Shown: positions 1-5,883 of the stretch, one piece after another
Layout: each line of letters opens with the position of its first letter
Numbering within the stretch: the stretch's first letter is position 1
Source of the DNA: DASZGI01 sp035938995
GTDB taxonomy: Bacteria > Actinomycetota > Actinomycetes > Streptomycetales > Catenulisporaceae
Length of the DNA stretch: 15,012 nt
Reading direction: 5' to 3'
Assembly (NCBI RefSeq): GCF_035938995.1
Contig: NZ_DASZGI010000209.1
Coordinates: 1 to 15,012, forward strand
Program-made: the position numbers and the translations under genes
The notes under the pieces: generated by a model
Seen by the model: only the letters and a program-made list of their open reading frames with translations
Told to the model about the DNA's origin: nothing
Databases searched by the model: none

Positions 1-1373
1 GCGGCGTTGGCTGCGATGGCGTCGTCGATCGCGGCGAGCAGTGCCGTGTCGTCCGAGACCACCTTCAGGCCGCGCTGTGCGACGACCGTGTCCGGGTCGC
101 CCTCCCCTGCGAGCACGCCTTCGACCACCTGCCTTGCGAGCTTGTCGGTGAGCTCGCCGGCCGTTATCAGGGCGACGATGCGGGCTACCTGGGCCGGGGT
201 GATCGGCAGGTCGGCCAGTTCCACGCCTTGCTCGTTCGCGGTCCTGGCCAGTTCGCCGGTCCACCACTTGCGCGCCTGGTCGGCCGTTGCTCCCGCTCCG
301 ATGGTCTCGACGATCAGGTCCAGCGCTCCGGCATTCACCACCGACTGCATGTCGAAGTCGGAGATGCCCCAGTCGGCGGCCAGCCGGGCGCGGCGCACGC
401 CGGGCGGCTCGGGCAGGGTCTTGCGAAGCTCCTCGACCCACTCCTTCGCCGGAGCGATCGGCACCAGGTCGGGCTCGGGGAAGTAGCGGTAATCCTCGGC
501 CTCTTCTTTACGTCGGCCCGAGGTGGTGGTGCCGTTGTTCTCGTGGAAGTGCCGGGTCTCCTGGACGATCGTGCCGCCGGAGGCCAGCACCGCCGCGTGC
601 CGCTGGATCTCGAAGCGGGCGGCCCGCTCCACCGAACGCAGGGAGTTGACGTTCTTCGTCTCGGACCGGGTGCCGAACTTCGTGGCGCCCTTCGGCTTGA
701 GCGAGAGGTTCACGTCGCAGCGCATCTGGCCGCGCTCCATCCGCGCCTCCGAGACGCCGAGCGCGCGGATCAGGTCCCGCAATTCGGCCACGTACGCGCG
801 GGCGACGGCGGGCGCCAGGTGCCCGGGTACCTCGATCGGCTTGGTCACGATCTCGATCAGCGGAATGCCGGCCCGGTTATAGTCCACCAGCGAGTAGTCC
901 GCGCCGTGGATCCGGCCGGTCGCGCCGCCGACGTGGGTGGACTTGCCGGTGTCCTCCTCCATGTGGGCACGCTCGATCTCGATGCGGAAGGGCTGGCCCT
1001 CCACCTCGAGATCCAGGTGCCCATTGAAGGAGATCGGCTCGTCGTACTGGGAGGTCTGGAAGTTCTTCGGCATGTCCGGGTAGAAGTAGTTCTTCCGGGC
1101 GAAGCGGCACCAGGGCGCGATCTCGCAGTTCAGCGCCAGTCCGATGCGGATCGCCCACTCCACCGCGGTGCCGTTGACGGCCGGCAGCGAGCCGGGCAGG
1201 CCCAGGCAGGTCGGACAGATCTGGGTGTTCGGCTCGGCGCCGAACACGGTCGGGCAGGAGCAGAACATCTTGGTGGCGGTGCCGAGCTCGACGTGCACTT
1301 CGAGGCCCATCACCGGGTCGTAGCGCTCCAGCGCCTCGTCGAAGTCGAGCAGCGGTTCGGTCGCGACGGTCAT
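1..1373 (-). CDS. gatB: Asp-tRNA(Asn)/Glu-tRNA(Gln) amidotransferase subunit B (3' end outside window)
   Basis: GatB is the tRNA-binding kinase subunit of the GatCAB complex. It activates the side chain of mischarged Glu-tRNA(Gln) or Asp-tRNA(Asn) with ATP so that ammonia from GatA can amidate it in the cytoplasm. The visible 457 codons begin MTVATEPLLDFDEALERYDP. They show the GLEVHVEL motif near residue 23, a four-cysteine zinc-type site (Cys38, Cys40, Cys53, Cys56), FYPDMPKNFQTSQYD, and a C-terminal YqeY-like tail. The family is usually about 500 residues, so roughly 45 are missing at the window edge; this is not a gene truncation. The ATG has a GAAGGAAG ribosome binding site 5 bases upstream. 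It starts 22 bases after the stop of the small membrane protein gene and is the last visible gene of the gatC-gatA operon. Confidence 0.97.
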   Translation of the reverse strand, partial: MTVATEPLLDFDEALERYDPVMGLEVHVELGTATKMFCSCPTVFGAEPNTQICPTCLGLPGSLPAVNGTAVEWAIRIGLALNCEIAPWCRFARKNYFYPDMPKNFQTSQYDEPISFNGHLDLEVEGQPFRIEIERAHMEEDTGKSTHVGGATGRIHGADYSLVDYNRAGIPLIEIVTKPIEVPGHLAPAVARAYVAELRDLIRALGVSEARMERGQMRCDVNLSLKPKGATKFGTRSETKNVNSLRSVERAARFEIQRHAAVLASGGTIVQETRHFHENNGTTTSGRRKEEAEDYRYFPEPDLVPIAPAKEWVEELRKTLPEPPGVRRARLAADWGISDFDMQSVVNAGALDLIVETIGAGATADQARKWWTGELARTANEQGVELADLPITPAQVARIVALITAGELTDKLARQVVEGVLAGEGDPDTVVAQRGLKVVSDDTALLAAIDDAIAANA

Positions 1374-1395
1374 CGGCTTCCTTCGTTTCCTTCCG

Positions 1396-1680
1396 CTACT
1401 TGCCCGCGGTGAGCATCAACGGTTCCGCGGGGGCGGCGGCGTCCTCGGCCGCGCGGGTCTCGCGGACGGTGCGCACGGCGATCAGCGCGGTGACGGCAAG
1501 GACGCTCGCGGTCAGCGCGCCGTGCAGCAGGGCGAGGGTGTCGCCCTTGGCGCGCGCGTCCTTGATGGTGCGGATCGCGGCCAGCGCCGCGGCCGCCTGG
1601 CCACCGAAGAACACCGCGCGGCCGATCTTGTTCTTGGGGACCTTGACCGGGGAGCGGTCCTTCTTCTTGTCCTTGCTCAC
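1396..1680 (-). CDS. Small two-helix membrane protein inside the gat operon, function unknown
   Basis: This 94-residue protein is not one I can assign to a characterised family. It has a very basic N-terminus (SKDKKKDRSPVKVPKNKIGR) and two hydrophobic segments at about residues 22-38 and 48-68. A short acidic/alanine-rich tail ends in LMLTAGK. This suggests a small integral membrane protein with a positively charged cytoplasmic end. It starts at a GTG that overlaps the gatA stop as GTGA, and a strong GGAGGAGG lies 10 bases upstream inside the end of gatA, so translational coupling is likely. The same reading frame stays open far upstream across gatA, but only this part has a start signal and non-repetitive protein-like sequence. 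From memory, Streptomyces genomes also carry a small gene between gatA and gatB; that recollection is unverified. Confidence 0.85.
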   Translation of the reverse strand: MSKDKKKDRSPVKVPKNKIGRAVFFGGQAAAALAAIRTIKDARAKGDTLALLHGALTASVLAVTALIAVRTVRETRAAEDAAAPAEPLMLTAGK

Positions 1681-3179
1681 AGCGCCGGAACCTCCTCCAG
1701 GATCGGATGCCCCCACTTGTCGAGCAGTGCCGCCTCGAGCGCCGCGCCCACGCGGTAGAGGCGGTCGTCCTTGAGCGCGGGCGCCAGGATCTGGAACCCG
1801 ACCGGCAGGCCGTCCTCCGGGGCCAGGCCGCAGGGCACGGACATGCCCGCGTTCCCGGCCAGGTTGGTGGGGATGGTGCACAGGTCGGCCAGGTACATCG
1901 CCATCGGGTCGTCGGCCCGCTCGCCGATCTTGAAGGCGGTGGTCGGGGTGGTCGGCGAGACCAGGACGTCGGCCTTGCCGAAGGCCTTCTCGAAGTCGCG
2001 GATGATGAGGGTTCTGACTTTTTGGGCCTGGCCGTAGTAGGCGTCGTAGTAGCCGGAGGACAACGCATACGTGCCGAGCATGATGCGCCGCTTGACCTCG
2101 GCGCCGAAGCCGGCCTCGCGGGTGAGCGCGGTGACCTCCTCGGCGCTGTGCGTCCCGTCGTCGCCGACGCGCAGGCCGTAGCGCATGGCATCGAACCGGG
2201 CGAGGTTCGACGAGCACTCGCTCGGCGCGATCAGGTAGTAGGCGGGCAGCGCATAGTCGAAGGACGGGGCGTTGATCTCGACGATCTCGGCGCCTAGCTC
2301 GCGGAGGAGGTCTACGGATTCGCGGAAGCGCTGGATGACGCCGGGGGCATAGCCTTCGCCGTCGAACTGCTTGACCACGCCGATGCGGACGCCGCCGACG
2401 CCCTGCGTGGCGCCGAGCTTGGCGGCCTCGACGACCTGTGGGACAGGGGCGTTGATCGAGGTGGAGTCGAGCGGGTCGTAGCCGCCGATCACCTCGTGCA
2501 GCAGGGCTGCGTCCAGCACGGTGCGGGCGCCTGGGCCGCCCTGGTCCAGGGAGGAGGAGAAGGCGACCAGGCCGTAGCGGGACACTCCGCCGTAGGTCGG
2601 CTTCACCCCGACGGTCCCGGTGACGGAGGCGGGCTGGCGGATCGAGCCACCGGTGTCGGTGCCGATGGCCAGCGGGGCCTCGAAGGCGGCGAGGCTGGCC
2701 GAGGAGCCGCCGCCGGAGCCGCCGGGGATGCGGTCCAGATCCCAGGGGTTGTGGCTGGGTCCATAAGCGGAGTTCTCGGTGGAGGAGCCCATCGCGAACT
2801 CGTCCATGTTGGTCTTGCCGAGGATGACGACATCCGCCTCGCGCAGCCTGCGGGTGACGGTCGCGTCGTACGGCGGCAGCCAGCCTTCGAGGATCTTCGA
2901 GCCGCAAGTGGTAGGGATGCCGTGGGTGGTGAAGACGTCCTTGAGGGCGAGCGGGACGCCGGCCAGCGGGCCGAGCTTCTCACCGCGGGCACGCTTCTCG
3001 TCCACGGCCCGGGCGGCGGCCAGCGCCCCCTCGGTGTCGACGTGCAGGAAGGCGTGCACCTTGTCGTCGACCTTGGCGATCCGGTCGAGGTGCGCCTGGG
3101 CGACCTCGAGCGCGGACACCTCGCCCGAGGCGATGGCGGCGGCCAGGTCGGCGGCGGTGCGGCGGGTCAGGTCGGTCAC
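1677..3179 (-). CDS. gatA: Asp-tRNA(Asn)/Glu-tRNA(Gln) amidotransferase subunit A
   Basis: GatA is the glutaminase subunit of GatCAB. It hydrolyses glutamine and channels ammonia to GatB for amidation of Glu-tRNA(Gln) or Asp-tRNA(Asn). It belongs to the amidase-signature family. The Ser-cisSer-Lys triad is visible as Lys80 (LALKDVF), Ser155 (PGGSGGGSSAS) and nucleophile Ser179 (DTGGSIRQPAS). The 75- and 24-residue spacings match the family. Length is 500 residues, normal for GatA. I chose the GTG at 3179 because GAGGAG lies 5 bases upstream and the protein then begins TDL like relatives. A GTG two codons earlier (3185) overlaps the gatC stop as GTGA but has no properly spaced ribosome binding site. 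The gene sits 2 bases after gatC and its stop overlaps the next start, so the operon is tightly coupled. Confidence 0.96.
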   Translation of the reverse strand: MTDLTRRTAADLAAAIASGEVSALEVAQAHLDRIAKVDDKVHAFLHVDTEGALAAARAVDEKRARGEKLGPLAGVPLALKDVFTTHGIPTTCGSKILEGWLPPYDATVTRRLREADVVILGKTNMDEFAMGSSTENSAYGPSHNPWDLDRIPGGSGGGSSASLAAFEAPLAIGTDTGGSIRQPASVTGTVGVKPTYGGVSRYGLVAFSSSLDQGGPGARTVLDAALLHEVIGGYDPLDSTSINAPVPQVVEAAKLGATQGVGGVRIGVVKQFDGEGYAPGVIQRFRESVDLLRELGAEIVEINAPSFDYALPAYYLIAPSECSSNLARFDAMRYGLRVGDDGTHSAEEVTALTREAGFGAEVKRRIMLGTYALSSGYYDAYYGQAQKVRTLIIRDFEKAFGKADVLVSPTTPTTAFKIGERADDPMAMYLADLCTIPTNLAGNAGMSVPCGLAPEDGLPVGFQILAPALKDDRLYRVGAALEAALLDKWGHPILEEVPAL

Positions 3180-3181
3180 GG

Positions 3182-3490
3182 TCACTCCTCGCCCAGGATG
3201 CGCGGGACGCGGAACCGGTCGTCCTCGGCGGCGGGTGCCTGGGCCAGCACCTCGGCGCGGTCGAGGATGGGGGTGCCCGCGGGGCGCACGACGTCAGCGC
3301 GGAAGACGTTGGTCAGCGGCTGCGCGTGCGAGGTCGGCGGCACGTCGGCGGTCGGCAGCTCGCCGACGCGGGCGACGGCGCCGACGATCTGGTCGAGCTG
3401 GCCGGCGAAGTGGTCGAGTTCGGCGTCACTGAGGTCGAGGCGGGAGAGCCTGGCGAGGTGTGCCACCTCCTCGCGCGTGATCGAGGGCAT
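3182..3490 (-). CDS. gatC: Asp-tRNA(Asn)/Glu-tRNA(Gln) amidotransferase subunit C
   Basis: GatC is the small linker subunit that wraps around the GatA-GatB interface and stabilises the amidotransferase. The 102-residue product has the family N-terminus: ITREEVAHLARLSRLDLSDAELDHFAGQLDQI, with the paired helices of hydrophobic heptads. It also has the DVPPTSHAQPLTNVFRADVVRP linker and the C-terminal FRVPRIL strand. Length is normal for the family. The ATG has GGAAGG about 7 bases upstream. It is the first gene of the gatC-gatA-small protein-gatB operon and is transcribed from the roughly 125-base gap that follows the GGDEF-EAL gene. Confidence 0.95.
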   Translation of the reverse strand: MPSITREEVAHLARLSRLDLSDAELDHFAGQLDQIVGAVARVGELPTADVPPTSHAQPLTNVFRADVVRPAGTPILDRAEVLAQAPAAEDDRFRVPRILGEE

Positions 3491-3529
3491 GCGGGGCCTT
3501 CCTACTACGGGTAACCGCTGATTGGCTCC

Positions 3530-3535
3530 ATCGTA
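3530..3535 (-). promoter_or_regulatory. Possible -10 element of the gat operon
   Basis: On the minus strand the hexamer TACGAT fits the actinobacterial TANNNT -10 pattern and would place the transcript start about 33 bases before the gatC ATG. No convincing -35 hexamer is present at 17-18 bases upstream (CCGATC or similar). This is therefore a weak, position-based call. Confidence 0.35.
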
Positions 3536-3575
3536 GTGGGGCGGCGGGACCAGATCGGGAGGGTTTTCGCCTGCC

Positions 3576-3584
3576 TGTGGATAA
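3576..3584 (-). promoter_or_regulatory. Perfect consensus DnaA box upstream of gatC
   Basis: The minus strand reads TTATCCACA, identical to the strong E. coli R1-type DnaA box. It lies 86 bases upstream of the gatC ATG and shares its last base with the first arm of the terminator-like stem following the GGDEF-EAL gene. I saw no second box nearby and no dnaA, dnaN or AT-rich unwinding element, so it is not an origin. It could be a DnaA titration or transcriptional site, or chance. Confidence 0.5.
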
Positions 3585-3616
3585 CTCGCGGGGCGCCGGT
3601 GGAACGACGCGCGAGT
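3584..3616 (-). terminator. Stem-loop directly after the GGDEF-EAL gene
   Basis: ACTCGCG (3584-3590) and CGCGAGT (3610-3616) are perfect 7-base inverted arms with a 19-base loop that itself contains the palindrome GGCGCC. The stem begins at the last base of the GGDEF-EAL stop codon. No U-tract follows, which is common for actinobacterial terminators. It separates this gene from the gat operon. Confidence 0.5.
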
Positions 3617-5682
3617 CAGCGCACGAGATAGGTCTCGCGGTCCGGCCCGGTGGCGCGGCCGTTGAGCCAGTTAGTGGCCTCCTGGGCGGGCAGGGCCTTG
3701 GCCAGCAGCCAACCCTGGGCGGCGTCGCAGCCCAGCGCGGCGAGCCGGTCCCAGGTCACGTCGTCTTCGACGCCCTCGGCGACCACGTGCAGCCCGAGCG
3801 AGTGGGCCAGATCCACGGTGGAGCGGACGATCGCCAGGTCCTCGGGATCGTGGGCCAGCCGGGCGACGAACGACTTGTCAATCTTGATCTCGTTGACCGG
3901 GATCTTGCGCAGCAGGACCAGCGAGGAGTAGCCGGTGCCGAAGTCGTCGAGGGAGAGCCGCACGCCGAGGGCTTCGAGACCGCCCAGAGTGGCCGCGGCA
4001 CGCTGGGGGTCTTCGAGCAGGACGCGCTCGGTGATCTCCAGCTGGAGCGCCGCGGGCGGCACGCCGTATTTGAGCAGGCCCGCCTGGATCGCCGGGACGA
4101 ACCCCGGCCAGTGGATGTCGCGCATCGAGACGTTGACCGCGACCGGCACCGCGAGCCCGGAGCGCCACCACCGCGCGGCTTGGGCGAGAGCCTGGTCGAC
4201 CACATATTCGGTCAACTTCGGCATCAGCCCGGTCTGCTCGGCCAGCTCGACGAACTGCTCCGGGCTGACCGCGCCGCGAGTCTCGTGCTTCCAGCGGACC
4301 AGTCCTTCAAAGCCGACCACCTGACCAGTGGCGAAGGACACCTTGGGCTGGTAGTGCAGCTGCACCTCACCGGCTTCGAGGGCGCGGCGCAGGTCGCCGA
4401 GCAGCGCAAGCCGGTCCGGCGTGTTCAAATCGCGACCGGCCTCGTAGCTGGCCACGACCGAGCGGGACTTCTTGGCCAGGTACATCGCCACGTCGGCGCG
4501 CTGGAGCAGCTGGTCGAACTCTTCGGCGTGGTCCGGGTAGAGGGCAACGCCGACGGACACCTCCAGGTCAAGCGTTATTCCGTGCAGCGGGAAGGGGTCG
4601 GCGAAGGTGTCCGCGAGCCGGTGCGCCAACTCGGTGGCCGCCTCCAGGTCGGTCACGTTGGGCAGCAGCACCGCGAACTCGTCGCCGCCGAGCCGCGCGA
4701 CGGTCACCTCCGAGTCGACCGCGCAGACCAGGCGGGTGGCGACGACGCGCAGCAACTGATCCCCGGTCAGGTGGCCGAGGGTGTCGTTGACCTCTTTGAA
4801 CCGGTCCAGGTCGAGCAGGAGCAGGCCGACCGAGCGTCCGCCGCGGGCGGCGTCGACCAGCGCCTGCTCGCCGTGCTGCCGCAGCATCTTGCGGTTGGGC
4901 AGCTCGGTCAGCTCGTCGTGGTTCGACTCCCACTCGCGCTCGCGCCCGATCTCCGCGTTGCCGTGCACGATCAGCAGCACCGGGACGAAGAACGGCAGCA
5001 GCCACGGATCGCCGAGCGCGACCGAGGCGACCAGCGGTCCGAGCACCACCATCGCGCCGGTGGCCCTGGCCTGGTGAATGCCCTCGCGGCGGATCAGGTC
5101 GACCACCGGGACACCGCGCGCCAGTGACAGAGCCCACCAGACGAACAGGTGGTTGGCGATGCCATAGGACAGTCCGGCGATCAGCAGCGCCACCGACAGG
5201 TTCCAGCCCAGATGGCCGGTGTCGTGGAGCGGGGGCGGACCGGCGAGCACCGGCTGGACCCGCATGAGCGCCAGCGTGAGGCCGGCCGCGGCGAGCGAGA
5301 CGGCGTGCTGGGCCACGTTGAAGGTGATACGCCACCAGGTGTGCCGGTTGACCAGTCCGGACACCACGACGGCGCCGGCTTGGGCGAGCACCGCCGTGTG
5401 CCAGCCGGCGAGTCCTACCAGCGCCAGGCTGAACGCGACGGCTGTCGTCGCGCCGTCGTTCTCGTGCCGGGTAAGCACCGGGCGCAGTTCGCCGACCACG
5501 ACGAGCAGCGCCAGCAGCAGGGCGGTGCCGGAGTGGCGCGCACCGCTGTCGCCGACATCCTGGATCAGGCGGGCGGTGGCGTATCCGATGACGACCGCGC
5601 CCGCCGCGTTGACGAGCGTGAGATAGGCGCGGAATGCGAACGGGCGCGCGTAACTGTCGGTACGGTGCACCGCCTCCGCCAT
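3616..5682 (-). CDS. Membrane-anchored GGDEF-EAL protein (diguanylate cyclase/c-di-GMP phosphodiesterase), RmdB-like
   Basis: This is a predicted cyclic-di-GMP turnover enzyme of 688 residues. The N-terminal 240 residues hold about seven or eight hydrophobic segments. A GGDEF domain follows, with DELTELPNR at 256-264, DLDRFKEVND at 291-300 and an intact GGDEF at 332-336. The EAL domain follows: EGL variant at 459-461, Asn517, LEITE at 548-552, DDFGTGYSS at 579-587, Lys600 and AEGVE at 635-639. The EAL catalytic residues look complete, so phosphodiesterase activity is likely. The RxxD inhibitory site before GGDEF is absent. From memory, Streptomyces RmdB (SCO5495) lies in this same place between ligA and gatC; RmdB acts in colony development. 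I chose the ATG at 5682 because GGCGAGGGCGG precedes it; an in-frame TTG at 5730 would add 16 Arg/Gly-rich residues. Confidence 0.92.
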   Translation of the reverse strand: MAEAVHRTDSYARPFAFRAYLTLVNAAGAVVIGYATARLIQDVGDSGARHSGTALLLALLVVVGELRPVLTRHENDGATTAVAFSLALVGLAGWHTAVLAQAGAVVVSGLVNRHTWWRITFNVAQHAVSLAAAGLTLALMRVQPVLAGPPPLHDTGHLGWNLSVALLIAGLSYGIANHLFVWWALSLARGVPVVDLIRREGIHQARATGAMVVLGPLVASVALGDPWLLPFFVPVLLIVHGNAEIGREREWESNHDELTELPNRKMLRQHGEQALVDAARGGRSVGLLLLDLDRFKEVNDTLGHLTGDQLLRVVATRLVCAVDSEVTVARLGGDEFAVLLPNVTDLEAATELAHRLADTFADPFPLHGITLDLEVSVGVALYPDHAEEFDQLLQRADVAMYLAKKSRSVVASYEAGRDLNTPDRLALLGDLRRALEAGEVQLHYQPKVSFATGQVVGFEGLVRWKHETRGAVSPEQFVELAEQTGLMPKLTEYVVDQALAQAARWWRSGLAVPVAVNVSMRDIHWPGFVPAIQAGLLKYGVPPAALQLEITERVLLEDPQRAAATLGGLEALGVRLSLDDFGTGYSSLVLLRKIPVNEIKIDKSFVARLAHDPEDLAIVRSTVDLAHSLGLHVVAEGVEDDVTWDRLAALGCDAAQGWLLAKALPAQEATNWLNGRATGPDRETYLVR

Positions 5683-5808
5683 CCGCCCTCGCCCACGACC
5701 TCGTGGCCGGCCGCCGCCCGACCGGTCCAACCGACCCAGGGTATTCGCAACGCTCGTACTCGGGCGAGGGGTTCGGTCGGATCGTGACTCAAAATGGCCT
5801 CTTCGGAG

Positions 5809-5838
5809 CGCCCCGCGACGGTGGTATCACGCGGGGCG
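5809..5838 (-). terminator. Strong stem-loop downstream of ligA
   Basis: CGCCCCGCG (5809-5817) and CGCGGGGCG (5830-5838) are perfect 9-base inverted arms around a 12-base loop. They lie 45 bases after the ligA stop on the transcribed strand. No immediate U-run follows, although TTTT occurs about 12 bases further on. This is the best candidate for ligA termination. Confidence 0.6.
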
Positions 5839-5854
5839 ACCGTGTTCGCCTACT

Positions 5855-5871
5855 GTCTCACCAACTGAGAC
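5855..5871 (-). terminator. Short hairpin just after the ligA stop
   Basis: GTCTCA (5855-5860) and TGAGAC (5866-5871) form a perfect 6-base stem with a 5-base loop, 12 bases past the ligA stop. It may act with the larger stem at 5809-5838 as a tandem terminator, or protect the 3' end of the message. Confidence 0.4.
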
Positions 5872-5883
5872 GATGTCAGATGA

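Noticed and set aside
228..1412. Long plus-strand open frame antisense to gatB
   Set aside because: It is the reverse of a clear gatB. Its protein is low-complexity Arg/Gly/Ala/Val/Leu/Asp/His typical of GC-rich shadow frames, and it has no family motif.
1396..2907. 503-codon minus-strand frame over gatA
   Set aside because: Only its last 94 codons have a ribosome binding site and ordinary protein composition. The rest is an Arg-rich shadow of gatA.
3576..3616. Replication origin around the DnaA box
   Set aside because: There is only one box, no AT-rich unwinding region and no dnaA/dnaN/gyrB neighbours.
3577..5127. Plus-strand 516-codon frame antisense to the GGDEF-EAL gene
   Set aside because: Shadow frame of a gene with intact catalytic motifs; composition is Gln/Val/Asp/Arg-rich and featureless.
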